From positions 1,346,285-1,410,284 of the forward strand of contig NZ_CP072392.1 in the NCBI RefSeq assembly GCF_017742835.1: DNA of 64,000 nucleotides, read 5' to 3'. Positions 48,429 through 57,758 of the stretch are shown here, piece by piece (positions within the stretch are counted from its first letter, which is position 1; each line of letters begins with the position of its first letter). The translations under genes and the position numbers were made by a program. The DNA is from Aquabacter sp. L1I39 (GTDB lineage Bacteria; Pseudomonadota; Alphaproteobacteria; Rhizobiales; Xanthobacteraceae). Below the pieces are notes generated by a model, which was not told where the DNA came from, searched no databases, and worked only from the letters and a program-made list of their open reading frames with translations.

Positions 48429-48467
48429 GAAAACGGCCGGCGCTCATGAAGGAGGCCGGCCGTTTTC
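48429..48467. terminator. Bidirectional 13-bp hairpin terminator
   Basis: GAAAACGGCCGGC (48429-48441) pairs perfectly with GCCGGCCGTTTTC (48455-48467) around a 13-base loop. With A and T runs built into the stem it can end the plus-strand Bug gene and the convergent gcrA transcript. No gene between here and 48606. Confidence 0.8.
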
Positions 48468-48605
48468 AAGTCTGGAGTGCGTCAGCGTCTCATCGAACTG
48501 CCGGTGCACCCTATCTCATTGTCTTAACGCGTTGCCTTCACGTGAACCGGTTGCCGTTTCGCTCGGAAATGTCCAAAGGACGGGCCGGGAACCCGCGCGC
48601 GCATC

Positions 48606-49136
48606 TCACAGATAAGCGAGGCGGCGATCCCGACGGCGATCCTGCACCGGCTGGTAGGCAAGGCGCGCATGGGTCGCGCAATAAGGCAGCCCGGTGACGC
48701 TGCGGCCACCGCAGAAATAGAAGCCGTCCGTTCCCGGCTCGCCAATGGGCCAGCGACAGGTGGCTTCGGTCAGGTTCATGATGGTGCAGCGCTGCGACAT
48801 GGACACCACATTGTCCGCCACCACTGGGGCAGGCGCGGGAGCGGGTTCAAAATCCTCTTCTGGCATCTGCGCGAGGGCCGTATTGCCATGGGTGGCAGGG
48901 CGCTGCGGCGCATTGGCCGGACGCTGTTGCTGGGCCGGCGTCTCGGGACGCGCGGTCTTGCGCGGGCGCGCCGGCGCCGCGACGCTCTTGGTGCGGCCGG
49001 ACAGGCCGAGGCGGTGCACCTTGCCGATGACCGCATTGCGGGTGATACCGCCCAATTCGCTTGCAATCTGGCTCGCGGAGAGGCCTTCGCTCCAGAGCTT
49101 TTTCAAGAGTTCGACGCGCTCGTCGTTCCAGCTCAT
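48606..49136 (-). CDS. gcrA: Cell cycle regulator GcrA
   Basis: A 176-residue GcrA. N-terminal DNA-binding helix-turn-helix MSWNDERVELLKKLWSEGLS plus ASQIASELGGITRNAVIGKV, a Pro/Ala-rich linker (60-110), and the C-terminal sigma70-binding part with CTIMNLTEATCRWPIGEP and GFYFCGGRSVTGLPYC. GcrA acts with RNA polymerase at promoters whose GANTC sites are methylated by CcrM. Five GANTC sites lie within 350 bases of its start, suggesting self- or cell-cycle control. Confidence 0.95.
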   Translation of the reverse strand: MSWNDERVELLKKLWSEGLSASQIASELGGITRNAVIGKVHRLGLSGRTKSVAAPARPRKTARPETPAQQQRPANAPQRPATHGNTALAQMPEEDFEPAPAPAPVVADNVVSMSQRCTIMNLTEATCRWPIGEPGTDGFYFCGGRSVTGLPYCATHARLAYQPVQDRRRDRRLAYL

Positions 49137-49235
49137 CGTTCTCCTCCAAGGGACGTACGCGCGGCCAAAGGCGTGCGCCCGTCCCCAATTAAAATGGACC
49201 CAGAGTTCCCGGATCAGGCCGGCTCAGCCGGATCC

Positions 49236-49486
49236 GACTCCGTTCCCGCCGCATTTCGCCGACTCCGACCTCGTTCCCGAAAACGCGCTTTCGCACGCGG
49301 GAGCCGAGGTGCCCGACGCCACTTGGAAAGTGTCGCACGACATGTCGTAGTCGACGGTTGAGAGGCTACAATATGCGGAGACTCTCGCACAGTGCGAGAT
49401 TGAGTCGCCGGCCTGTTTTCCCCAAGTCCTTACAATCCCGTTAACGGCTCAGCCCGGTTGACCTCGCGCGCGCGATCATTAGAATC
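49236..49486. promoter_or_regulatory. GANTC cluster with palindrome between gcrA and argD
   Basis: GANTC (CcrM methylation) sites start at 49236, 49261, 49380, 49402 and 49482, in the 448-base gap between divergent gcrA and argD. The middle pair flanks a 15-bp palindrome CTCGCAC-A-GTGCGAG (49384-49398), giving GACTC at one end and GAGTC near the other. No gene fits in this gap. Likely the gcrA promoter region. Confidence 0.6.
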
Positions 49487-49584
49487 CCCGCCGTCGGGCC
49501 GTCCTCAAGCGGGGCGGCCTTTGGCATTTCTGACCACCTATGTGGCTACGACTGCGTGGCCCGCCAACCCCTTGGGAGGGGTCC

Positions 49585-50793
49585 GTGATTACCCCCGTTC
49601 TGCCGACCTATGCGCGTATCGACCTCGAATTCGAGCGGGGAGAGGGCTGCTGGCTCGTCACGACGGACGGGCGACGCTATCTCGATTTCACGGCGGGCAT
49701 TGCTGTCAATGTGCTTGGCCATGCCCACCCCCATCTGGTGGAGGCCCTGCGGGAGCAGGCCGGTAAGCTCTGGCATACGTCCAACCTGTTCCGCATTGCG
49801 GGCGGGGAACGGCTCGCCAACCGGCTGACGGAGGCGACGTTCGCCGACACCATGTTCTTCACCAATTCCGGTGCGGAAGCTCTGGAGTGCGCCATCAAGA
49901 TGGCGCGCCGCTACCAGTTCGTCAGCGGCTCGCCGGAGCGCAATCGGCTGATCACTTTCGAGGGCGCCTTCCACGGCCGCACGCTCGCGACCATCGCTGC
50001 CGGCGGCAATGCCAAGTATCTGGAAGGCTTCTCGCCGGACATGCCGGGCTTCGACCAGGTGCCGTTCGGCGACATTGAGGCGGTGAAGGCCGCCATCGGG
50101 CCGCACACGGCCGGCATCCTGCTGGAGCCCATCCAGGGCGAGGGCGGCGTGCGCGTGCCGCCCGCCTCCTTCCTGCGCCAGCTTCGGGACCTGTGCGACG
50201 AGCACGGCCTCCTGCTTGTGCTGGACGAGGTGCAGTCCGGCGTCGGCCGCACCGGGCGGCTGTTTGCCCATGAGGCGAGCGGCATCACGCCGGACATCAT
50301 GGCGGTGGCCAAGGGCATTGGCGGCGGCTTCCCGATGGGGGCGTGCCTTGCCACCGAGGAGGCGGCCAAGGGCATGACGCTTGGCACCCACGGCTCCACC
50401 TATGGCGGCAATCCGCTGGCCATGGCGGTGGGCAATGCGGTGCTGGACATGGTGTTGGCGGATGGCTTCCTCGACCATGTGCGCAACGTTGGCGGACGCC
50501 TGAAGCAGCGTCTTGCGGAGGTGATGGACCGCCACCCGCGCGTCATCGCCGAGGTGCGCGGTGAGGGCCTCCTGCTGGGCCTGCGCGCCCACGGCCCTGC
50601 GGCCGATCTGGTGCTGGCCCTGCGCGAGGAGGGGATGCTCGCGCCCGGCGCCGGCGACAATGTGGTGCGCCTGCTGCCGCCTCTGGTGGTGAGCGAGGAG
50701 GAGGTTGGCATCGCCTGCGACAAGATCGAGGCGGCGTGCCAGCGGATCGAGGACGGTCTCAACATGGCCGCGGTGAAGGGAGCGGCCGAATGA
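49585..50793 (+). CDS. argD: Acetylornithine aminotransferase
   Basis: A 402-residue class III PLP aminotransferase of arginine synthesis, converting N-acetylglutamate semialdehyde to N-acetylornithine; may also serve lysine synthesis. Marks: [63 protein letters not shown] and the PLP lysine in [16 protein letters not shown]. Starts at GTG ([13 protein letters not shown]) behind GGGAGGGG. Its stop overlaps the argF start (ATGA), so the two are coupled, a standard rhizobial pair. Confidence 0.95.
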   Translation: MITPVLPTYARIDLEFERGEGCWLVTTDGRRYLDFTAGIAVNVLGHAHPHLVEALREQAGKLWHTSNLFRIAGGERLANRLTEATFADTMFFTNSGAEALECAIKMARRYQFVSGSPERNRLITFEGAFHGRTLATIAAGGNAKYLEGFSPDMPGFDQVPFGDIEAVKAAIGPHTAGILLEPIQGEGGVRVPPASFLRQLRDLCDEHGLLLVLDEVQSGVGRTGRLFAHEASGITPDIMAVAKGIGGGFPMGACLATEEAAKGMTLGTHGSTYGGNPLAMAVGNAVLDMVLADGFLDHVRNVGGRLKQRLAEVMDRHPRVIAEVRGEGLLLGLRAHGPAADLVLALREEGMLAPGAGDNVVRLLPPLVVSEEEVGIACDKIEAACQRIEDGLNMAAVKGAAE

Positions 50794-51719
50794 GTGCCAA
50801 TGGCGTGCGTCACTTTCTGGATCTCACCGACATCCCAGCCGAGGAATTGCGGCGGGTGATCGAGATGTCGAAGGACCTCAAGGCGCGCAAGAAGGCGGGC
50901 GATCTGGACAAGCCCCTGGCCGGGAAGTCGCTGGCCATGGTGTTCGACAAGCCCTCCACCCGCACGCGCGTGTCCTTTGACCTCGCCATGCGCCAGCTTG
51001 GCGGCGAGACCATCATGCTGACCGGCACCGAGATGCAGCTCGGGCGCGGCGAGACCATCGCCGACACCGCCCGCGTCCTCTCGCGCTTCGTCGATGCCAT
51101 CATGATCCGCATCCTCAGCCACGAGGATCTGGTCGAACTGGCGGGAAATGCCACGGTGCCGGTCATTAACGGCCTCACCCGCATTTCCCATCCCTGCCAG
51201 GTGATGGCGGACGTGCTCACCTTCGAGGAGCATCGTGGCGGCATTGCCGGCGCCAAGGTGGCCTGGACGGGGGATTCCAACAATGTGCTGGCCTCATGGG
51301 TCCACGCGGCCCAGCGCTTCGACTTCACGCTGAATGTGGCCACTCCGAAGGAGCTTTCGCCCCACAAGGCGCTGACGGAATTCGTCAAGCGCACCAAGGC
51401 GAAGGTCCACTTCACCCACGATGCCGAGGCGGCCGTCGAAGGCGCCAACTGCGTCGTCACGGACACCTGGGTGTCCATGGGCGACAAGGAAAGCGAGAAG
51501 CGGCACAACATGCTGAAGCCGTTTCAGGTGAACCGCCGGCTGATGTCGCGCGCCGCCTCTGACGCCATCTTCATGCATTGCCTGCCTGCCCATCGCGGAG
51601 AGGAGGTCACCAGCGAAGTCATGGATGGTCCCCAGTCCGTGGTGTTCGACGAGGCGGAGAACCGCCTGCATGCGCAGAAGGGCATTCTCGCCTGGTGCTT
51701 CAACGCCGCCGGCGTCTGA
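50790..51719 (+). CDS. argF: Ornithine carbamoyltransferase
   Basis: A 309-residue OTCase that joins carbamoyl phosphate to ornithine to give citrulline. Marks: carbamoyl-phosphate loop [63 protein letters not shown] and the ornithine/catalytic [11 protein letters not shown]. The end [12 protein letters not shown] is close to the usual C-terminus. Start overlaps the argD stop by four bases. Confidence 0.96.
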   Translation: MSANGVRHFLDLTDIPAEELRRVIEMSKDLKARKKAGDLDKPLAGKSLAMVFDKPSTRTRVSFDLAMRQLGGETIMLTGTEMQLGRGETIADTARVLSRFVDAIMIRILSHEDLVELAGNATVPVINGLTRISHPCQVMADVLTFEEHRGGIAGAKVAWTGDSNNVLASWVHAAQRFDFTLNVATPKELSPHKALTEFVKRTKAKVHFTHDAEAAVEGANCVVTDTWVSMGDKESEKRHNMLKPFQVNRRLMSRAASDAIFMHCLPAHRGEEVTSEVMDGPQSVVFDEAENRLHAQKGILAWCFNAAGV

Positions 51720-51737
51720 CTGTCCCGTGATGACCAA

Positions 51738-51763
51738 CTGCGCCGGCCCGCGGGCCGGCGCAG
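51738..51763 (+). terminator. Perfect 26-bp palindrome after argF
   Basis: CTGCGCCGGCCCG followed by its exact complement CGGGCCGGCGCAG, 18 bases after the argF stop; no T tract. Probably a transcript-end hairpin. The remaining bases to 52052 hold no credible gene. Confidence 0.55.
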
Positions 51764-52052
51764 CTCCATTCCGGGGCGAGGGGAAGGCCTTCTCTGCTCC
51801 GGCGCCCATGCGGGGGCGACGTCCATCGTCTTGTTCGATTGCGTGCCCCTCAAGCGCCCGTTCCAAGTGCCGCTCGCACATGCCGCTCGCACGCGCCGCC
51901 TGCGGGATCTGGGCGAGGGCGCGCGTGATGCCGTGTTCCTGATTGCGTCCGGCTACGGCGCTTGCGCAGACCCGGCAAGATCGTCCAAGAGGACGGCACG
52001 ACGCCCATTTTCAGCGCCGGCTCCGCCTGCGCGTGACCGAAAGGGAGGCACC

Positions 52053-53051
52053 ATGGCTTCCGAATACACACACGACGAGACATTCCTCCGACAGGACGAT
52101 GCGGTCCTGCCGTTCCAGGTGGATGCCCTCGACATTCGCGGCCGCACCGTGCGCCTGGGCGCTGTCCTGGATGGGGTGCTGGCGCATCATCAGTATCCGC
52201 CGGCGGTCAAGCGGCTGATCGGCGAGGCGGTGGCCCTCACCGTGCTGCTGGGCACTTCGCTGAAGTTCGAGGGCCGTTTCATCCTGCAGACCAAGACCGA
52301 TGGCGCGGTGGACATGCTGGTGGTGGACTTCGTCGCCCCCGACAAGGTCCGCGCTTATGCCCGCTTCGACGCGGACGCAGTGGCCGAAGCCGAGCGCAGC
52401 AACAAGGCCGATCCGGCAACCTTGCTGGGGCGCGGCCACCTGGCCATGACCATTGACCAGGGCCTCACCACCAACCGCTATCAGGGCGTGGTGGCGCTCG
52501 ACGGGGAGGGGCTGGAGGCAGCGGCGCACCAGTATTTCCAGCAGTCCGAGCAGATCCCCACCCGCGTCCGCCTGGCCGTCGGCGAAGAGATGCGGCCGGG
52601 GGGGGAACCTTCGTCCTGGCGCGCTGGCGGCCTTCTGGCCCAGTTCCTCCCGGCGGAAGCGGGCCGGGCGCGGCAGGCGGATTTTCCGCCCGGCGATGCG
52701 CCGGAAGGGATGGAACTTCACGAGGTGCCGGACGATGACGCCTGGGCGGAAGCCCAGTCATTGGTCGCCACGCTGGAGGACGTGGAACTGATCGATCGCG
52801 ACCTCTCCAGCGACCGGCTGCTCTATCGCCTGTTCCACGAACGGGGCGTGCGGGTGTTCGACGCGGTGCCGGTGCATGCCCATTGCTCGTGCACGCGCGA
52901 ACGAGTGGCGGGTGTCCTCGCGAGCTTTGATCGCGATGAGCGCCGCGAGATGATCCAGGACGATGGCACGGTGGGCGTCACCTGCGAATTCTGTGGCCGC
53001 ACCTACAGCTTTTCGGCGCAGGAGGTCCTGGACGACCGGCCGGACGCGTGA
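52053..53051 (+). CDS. hslO: Redox-regulated chaperone Hsp33
   Basis: A 332-residue Hsp33. N-terminal fold with VRLGAVLDGVLAHHQYPPAV, LLGTSLKFEGRFILQTKTDG and DQGLTTNRYQGVVALDGEGL; the C-terminal zinc switch has four Cys in HCSCTRER and CEFCGRT. Oxidation of these Cys releases zinc and turns on the holdase. The ATG at 52053 follows AAAGGGAGGC. Length is slightly above that of E. coli (292) owing to inserts around residues 185-235. In rhizobia hslO often lies just after argF, as here. Confidence 0.95.
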   Translation: MASEYTHDETFLRQDDAVLPFQVDALDIRGRTVRLGAVLDGVLAHHQYPPAVKRLIGEAVALTVLLGTSLKFEGRFILQTKTDGAVDMLVVDFVAPDKVRAYARFDADAVAEAERSNKADPATLLGRGHLAMTIDQGLTTNRYQGVVALDGEGLEAAAHQYFQQSEQIPTRVRLAVGEEMRPGGEPSSWRAGGLLAQFLPAEAGRARQADFPPGDAPEGMELHEVPDDDAWAEAQSLVATLEDVELIDRDLSSDRLLYRLFHERGVRVFDAVPVHAHCSCTRERVAGVLASFDRDERREMIQDDGTVGVTCEFCGRTYSFSAQEVLDDRPDA

Positions 53052-53081
53052 AGGAGGCGGGGAGGCCGCAATCCTCCCTGC

Positions 53082-54584
53082 TCACCGCAGCCAGAAGCGC
53101 GGCAGCGCGATCACAAGCAAGGTGAGGATTTCCAGCCGCCCCAGGAGCATGGCCAGGGACAGCAGCCAGATGGCCGGATCCGGCAGGGCGCTGTAATTGG
53201 AGGCCGGGCCGACGATGGGGCCGAGGCCCGGTCCCACATTGGACAGGCACGCAATGGCCGCCGAGAAGGCGGTGAGCAGGTCGAGCCCCATCAGGTTCAG
53301 GATGGTGCCGATGACCAGGAACGTCGCCAGATAAAGAAAGATGAAGCTCAGCACCGAGGCGACCACGTCGTCGCTCACGGGCGCTCCGCCATAGCGGATG
53401 GGGAAGGTGCCGTTACGGTAGGTGATGCGCTTGAAGTGCTGGCGGGCCGCCTTGGCGGCGATGGCAAGCCGCAGCGCCTTGATGCCGCCGGCGGTGGAGC
53501 CGGTGCAGCCGCCCATGAACATGAGCACGAAGAAGATCGCGTTGGAGAGCGGCCCCCAATTTGTATAGTCCACGGTCATGAAGCCGGTGGACGAGATGAT
53601 GGACGCCACCGTGAACAGCGCGCCGCGAAACGCGGTCTCTCCGGTCGCGACGCCCTGGAAGCTCTGCTGGAGGAATGAGGCGAAGGTAAATGCGACGACG
53701 ATGCCCAAGAACAGCCGCACCTCTGAATTGGTGAACAGCCGCGTGAAGTCGCCTGCAAGCGCGCGCGCATAGAGCGTGAACGGCAGGCTCGCCGCCAGCA
53801 TGAAGACGATCGCGACATAATCCACCGCGGGTGCAGAGAAGATGGACAGGGAACTGTCCGAATTGGCAAAGCCGCCCGAGGACAGGGTGGACATGGCCAG
53901 GGTAAAGGCGTCGAACAGCGGCATCCCCGCGACCGCATAGGCAAAGGCGCACAGGCAGGTCAGGATCACGTAGGACAGGAGCAGCCCTTTCGCCACCGCC
54001 TCGGCACGGGGGAGGAACTTGTCCGATTTATCGGACGACTCGGTCCGGAACAATTGCATGCCACCAATGCTCAGAAGCGGCAGGATGGCGATGCCGATCA
54101 CCACGATTCCGATGCCGCCGAACCAGTGCAGCAGGGTGCGCCACAGCAGGATGCCGGCCGGCATGTGGTCGAGCTGAGACATGACGCTGGCGCCGGTGGT
54201 GGTGAGGCCGGACACGCTCTCGAACACGGCGTCTGTCACGCTAAGGGCGGGTTGACCCCACACGAAAGGCAAGGCGGCGAAGGCGGACAGTACGAACCAC
54301 ACGCTTGCGGTGAGGAGGAAGGCCTGCCGCAGGTCCAGACGCTTGATCTGCGCCTGGCGGCCGGACATCCACATGAGGACGCCGACGAAGATGGTGACCG
54401 CCGAAGCGCCCAAGAAGGCACCTTCTCCCCCGCTTTCCGTCGCCAGGTCGGCAATGGCGGGCGCCAGCATCGCCACGCCCAGCACGCTCAGCAGCACGCC
54501 GATCACGGAGGCGATGGGACGCAGGTCCAGAACCGGAGCGGTCTGGATCTCGACGACAGGGGCCTTGGCGCTGCGGGTGGCCAT
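53082..54584 (-). CDS. trkH: Trk-type potassium uptake protein TrkH
   Basis: A 500-residue TrkH/KtrB membrane protein. Pore motifs include ESVSGLTTTGASVM (first), STLSSGGFANSDSS (second), SSTGFMTVDYTNWG (third) and LSNVGPGLGPIVG (fourth); the GGCTGSTAGGIKALR block is diagnostic. About 10 membrane helices. It needs TrkA to work; trkA is not in the window. Starts three bases after the apaG stop, so apaG and trkH are co-transcribed, probably with metZ. Confidence 0.95.
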   Translation of the reverse strand: MATRSAKAPVVEIQTAPVLDLRPIASVIGVLLSVLGVAMLAPAIADLATESGGEGAFLGASAVTIFVGVLMWMSGRQAQIKRLDLRQAFLLTASVWFVLSAFAALPFVWGQPALSVTDAVFESVSGLTTTGASVMSQLDHMPAGILLWRTLLHWFGGIGIVVIGIAILPLLSIGGMQLFRTESSDKSDKFLPRAEAVAKGLLLSYVILTCLCAFAYAVAGMPLFDAFTLAMSTLSSGGFANSDSSLSIFSAPAVDYVAIVFMLAASLPFTLYARALAGDFTRLFTNSEVRLFLGIVVAFTFASFLQQSFQGVATGETAFRGALFTVASIISSTGFMTVDYTNWGPLSNAIFFVLMFMGGCTGSTAGGIKALRLAIAAKAARQHFKRITYRNGTFPIRYGGAPVSDDVVASVLSFIFLYLATFLVIGTILNLMGLDLLTAFSAAIACLSNVGPGLGPIVGPASNYSALPDPAIWLLSLAMLLGRLEILTLLVIALPRFWLR

Positions 54585-54587
54585 GGG

Positions 54588-54980
54588 TCAGTTCAAGATG
54601 CGCCGCATGTCCGGCAGGTCCAGGGAAAAGGCCGGGATCTCCACCGCGAACGCCTCCCCGCTCTCGCTGGTCATGTCATACTCTCCGCGCATGATGCCCA
54701 TGGCGGTCGCGAGCGGCACGCCGCTCGTATATTCGAAACGCCCGCCGGGCTCCAGCACGGGCTGTTCGCCCACCACCCCCTGGCCGTGCACCTCTTCCAC
54801 ATGGCCGAAGGCGTCGGTGATGTACCAGTGGCGTGCCTTGAGCTGGACCGTCTCGGTGCCGAGGTTGGCGACCTCGATGGTGTAGGTCCAGAAATAGCGG
54901 CTCTGGTCCGGGTCCGACCGCTCCGCCACGTAGCGCGGCGTGGCTGTGACCTGGATCTGGCGCGTGGTCGCCCGGTACAT
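54588..54980 (-). CDS. apaG: ApaG (CorD) domain protein
   Basis: A 130-residue ApaG. Starts MYRATTRQIQVTATPRYVAE, then YFWTYTIEVANLGTETVQLK, ARHWYITDAFGHVEEVHGQG, VVGEQPVLEPGGRFEYTSGV and MRGEYDMTSESGEAF. The fold is a small fibronectin-III-like beta sandwich; in enterobacteria it is next to apaH, but its function is poorly known. AAGGGG precedes the ATG. An upstream in-frame extension of 71 residues has no family support. Between metZ and trkH on the same strand. Confidence 0.93.
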   Translation of the reverse strand: MYRATTRQIQVTATPRYVAERSDPDQSRYFWTYTIEVANLGTETVQLKARHWYITDAFGHVEEVHGQGVVGEQPVLEPGGRFEYTSGVPLATAMGIMRGEYDMTSESGEAFAVEIPAFSLDLPDMRRILN

Positions 54981-55137
54981 GCTCTGCCCCTTCACCAGCC
55001 CGCACCCGCGCGAGCCGTCGCTGTCCGCCCCTGGCGGGACAATCGGCAGTGAAGCCGCAGTCAGCGCGACGCGCAACACGTTCCGCGCCGGAGCGGCGGC
55101 CTCCGGGGCGAATATGTTGTGTGCGCCGCGCCTTGCG

Positions 55138-56337
55138 TCAGACGAACCGAAGCGCCTGATGGATATCGGCGATGAGGTCGTCGGGGTGTTCAAGCCCCAC
55201 CGACAGGCGCACCAGGCCGTCGGAAATGCCCATCTGGGCCCGCGCCTCGGGCGTGAAGCGCTGGTGGGTGGTGGTGGCCGGATGGGTCAGCAGGCTCTTG
55301 GAGTCTCCGAGATTGTTGGAGATGCGAATCACCTTGAGCGCGTTTGCGAACCGGAACGCCCCCTCCTTGCCACCTTCCACCACGAAGGTGACGAGGGTGC
55401 CGCCGCCGGTCATCTGGCGGCGGGCCAGCTCTGCCTGCGGGTGATCGTCGCGGAAGGGATAAAGCACCTTGGAGACTTTGGCCGACTCCGCCACCGCATC
55501 CGCCACCTTCACGGCGCTCGCCTGCTGGCGCTCCACGCGCAGCCCCAGCGTTTCCAGCCCCTTCAGCAGCACCCAGGCATTGAAGGGCGAGATGGAAGGG
55601 CCGGTCTGGCGCAGATAGGTCTGCAGGTGATCGGTGATGAACTGCTCGGAGGCGAGCACCACGCCGCCCAGGCACCGGCCCTGGCCGTCAATGTGCTTGG
55701 TAGCCGAATAGACCACCACGTCGGCGCCGAGTGCGAACGGCTTCTGGAGCAGGGGGGTGGCGAACACATTGTCCACCACCAGCTTTGCCCCCGCCGCCTT
55801 GGCGATCAGCGCCACCGCAGCGATGTCGATGATCTCCAGCGTCGGATTGGTGGGGCTTTCCAGGAACAGGATCTTGGTGTTGGGCTTCACCCCTGCCTTC
55901 CAGGCGTCAAGGTCGGTGCCATCCACCAGCGTGATCTCCACGCCGAACCGGGGGAGATAGTCTTCCAGGATCCAGCGGCAGGAACCGAACAGGGCACGTG
56001 CCGCCAGCACATGGTCGCCCGCGCGCAACTGACACAGAAGGGCGGCGTGAACGGCCGCCATGCCAGACGCGGTGGCCCGGGCTGCCTCGGCCCCTTCCAG
56101 CAGCGCCATGCGGGTCTCGAACATGGCGGTGGTGGGATTGCCGTAACGCGAATAGACGAAGCCGGGATCCTCGCCCTTGAAGCGGGCCTCGCAGGCTTCG
56201 GCGCTGTCATAGACGAAACCCTGGGTGAGGTAGAGCGCCTCGGAGGTCTCGCCATAAGGCGAGCGCGTGGTTCCACCATGGACCAGCAGCGTCTCGGGGT
56301 GCAGCGTCTTGGGGTCGGCGGGAATGAAGGGCGCCAC
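55138..56337 (-). CDS. metZ: O-succinylhomoserine sulfhydrylase
   Basis: A 399-residue Cys/Met-metabolism PLP enzyme of the MetZ type. It makes homocysteine from O-succinylhomoserine and sulfide. Marks: HPETLLVHGGTTRSPYGETS, GFVYSRYGNPTTAMFE, ATASGMAAVHAALL, LFLESPTNPTLEIID, the PLP lysine in VVYSATKHIDGQGRCLGG and SLLTHPATTTHQ. Starts at GTG with GGAGG 10 bases before. A SAM-II riboswitch in the leader shuts it off when SAM is plentiful, which fits a methionine gene and distinguishes it from gamma-lyases. Confidence 0.93.
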   Translation of the reverse strand: MAPFIPADPKTLHPETLLVHGGTTRSPYGETSEALYLTQGFVYDSAEACEARFKGEDPGFVYSRYGNPTTAMFETRMALLEGAEAARATASGMAAVHAALLCQLRAGDHVLAARALFGSCRWILEDYLPRFGVEITLVDGTDLDAWKAGVKPNTKILFLESPTNPTLEIIDIAAVALIAKAAGAKLVVDNVFATPLLQKPFALGADVVVYSATKHIDGQGRCLGGVVLASEQFITDHLQTYLRQTGPSISPFNAWVLLKGLETLGLRVERQQASAVKVADAVAESAKVSKVLYPFRDDHPQAELARRQMTGGGTLVTFVVEGGKEGAFRFANALKVIRISNNLGDSKSLLTHPATTTHQRFTPEARAQMGISDGLVRLSVGLEHPDDLIADIHQALRFV

Positions 56338-56403
56338 GGTCTTCGAGCCTCCGGACGCCGAGGACTGCGGCGTGACCCGCTTATGTGGTCCACCCGTCCC
56401 CGG

Positions 56404-56463
56404 CCTTTTAGCGAGTTGTTTTAGCGTGGCGGCAAGCCGGCCGGCTCAAATTCACCACATGGC
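56404..56463 (-). promoter_or_regulatory. SAM-II riboswitch in the metZ leader
   Basis: In the transcript sense the sequence reads GTGG-TGAATTTG ... GGCTTG ... CCAC-GCTAAAACA ... TCGCTAAAAGG, matching the SAM-II class: P1 from GTGG and CCAC, the U-rich stretch after P1, and the conserved GCTAAAA..GG tail that forms the pseudoknot. It begins at the predicted transcription start and ends 66 bases before the metZ start codon. SAM-II is common in front of metA/metX/metZ in alphaproteobacteria. Confidence 0.85.
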
Positions 56464-56467
56464 GTTT

Positions 56468-56496
56468 GTTAAAGCGCAGGCGTTCGGTGACGTCAA
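56468..56496 (-). promoter_or_regulatory. Promoter of metZ
   Basis: On the minus strand TTGACG (56496-56491) and TTTAAC (56473-56468) are 17 bases apart. Transcription would begin around 56461, exactly at the riboswitch. Confidence 0.65.
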
Positions 56497-56639
56497 TCAT
56501 TTCGTCCGGTAAACCGAACGATGTGGCGGGACAATCCGCTTGCCATGTGGGAGAGGGTTCGCCTTTATGCGCGGACGGCGCACGCGGGGATTGTCCGGGT
56601 GGTGAGGCCGTGGGACCGGAAGCCGGCGGAGGCTGGAGC

Positions 56640-57752
56640 GTGGTGGATCAGTTGAGACCGGGAATCCTGCCTTCGCAGGCCATTGCGGCGCTTCATGAGA
56701 GCGGCTGCATCATTTCCCGCCGCGCCTTCGACGACGACCAGATCCAGCCCGCGAGCCTTGATTTGCGGCTCGGGCGCACCGCCTGGCGCATTCGGGCCAG
56801 CTTCCTGCCAGGCAATGGCATCAGCGTGAAGCAGCGCCTCGCTGATCTCGGGCTGCATAAGCTCGATCTGCGTGAAGGCGCGGTGCTGGAGACGGGCTGC
56901 GTCTATCTGGTGGAACTGTCCGAAAAGCTCCGGCTGCCCGCCGACGTGGCGGCCGCAGCCAATCCCAAGAGCTCCACGGGGCGCCTTGATGTGTTCGTGC
57001 GCGTCATCGCCGATGGCGCCCGCGCGTTCGATGCCATCCCGGCTGGCTATGAGGGGCCGCTCTATCTGGAAATCTCCCCGCGCACCTTCCCCATTCTGGT
57101 GCGGGCGGGCTCGCGCCTGTCGCAGGTGCGCTTCCGGCGCGGCGTCGCCCGCCTGTCGGATCTTGAGCTTCTGAACCTACAGAAGGCCGAATGCCTGGTG
57201 GATGCCGAGGTGCCGGACGTGGCGAGCGGCGGCATCGCAGTGGGCGTTGACCTCGCGGGCGAGACCTTCGGCGGCCTGCTCGGCTTCCGCGCCAAGCGCC
57301 ACACGGGCGTGGTGGACGTGGACCGCCGCCATGGACTTGAGGTGGAGGACTTCTGGGAGCCCATCCGCGCACGCGGCAATGCAAGCCTGGTGCTTGATCC
57401 CGACGCCTTTTACATTCTCGCTTCTCGCGAGGCGGTGCATGTGCCGCCGGACTATGCGGCCGAGATGGTGCCGTTCGATCCCCTGGTTGGCGAATTCCGG
57501 GTTCACTATGCGGGTTTCTTCGATCCCGGTTTCGGCAACGCGGCGGTTGGCGGCAGCGGCGCGCGCGCCGTGCTGGAGGTGCGCTCGCGCGAAGTCCCGT
57601 TCATTCTGGAACACGGCCAGACGGTCGGGCGCCTCATCTATGAGCGCATGTCCCACCGTCCCGATGCCCTTTATGGAGAGGCGGGTGTCTCCAATTATCA
57701 AGGTCAGGGCCTGAAACTGTCCAAGCACTTCCGCCCCTTCACCTCTCTCTGA
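56640..57752 (+). CDS. dcd: dCTP deaminase, long form with two dUTPase-like domains
   Basis: A 370-residue 2'-deoxycytidine 5'-triphosphate deaminase of the long alphaproteobacterial type, about twice the usual Dcd length (193). The N-terminal half has SGCIISRRAFDDDQIQPASL, DLRLGRTAWRIRA and the active-site NPKSSTGRLDVFVRVIADG; the second half repeats the fold (AEMVPFDPLVGEFRVHYAGF, VLEVRSREVPFILEHGQ, GQGLKLSKHFRPF). It makes dUTP for thymidylate synthesis. Start GTG at 56640 behind GGAGG; divergent from metZ. Confidence 0.9.
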   Translation: MVDQLRPGILPSQAIAALHESGCIISRRAFDDDQIQPASLDLRLGRTAWRIRASFLPGNGISVKQRLADLGLHKLDLREGAVLETGCVYLVELSEKLRLPADVAAAANPKSSTGRLDVFVRVIADGARAFDAIPAGYEGPLYLEISPRTFPILVRAGSRLSQVRFRRGVARLSDLELLNLQKAECLVDAEVPDVASGGIAVGVDLAGETFGGLLGFRAKRHTGVVDVDRRHGLEVEDFWEPIRARGNASLVLDPDAFYILASREAVHVPPDYAAEMVPFDPLVGEFRVHYAGFFDPGFGNAAVGGSGARAVLEVRSREVPFILEHGQTVGRLIYERMSHRPDALYGEAGVSNYQGQGLKLSKHFRPFTSL

Positions 57753-57758
57753 GCGGTC

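Noticed and set aside
51831..52052. Upstream in-frame extension of hslO
   Set aside because: Would add 74 residues not seen in Hsp33; a good ribosome site precedes the internal ATG at 52053.
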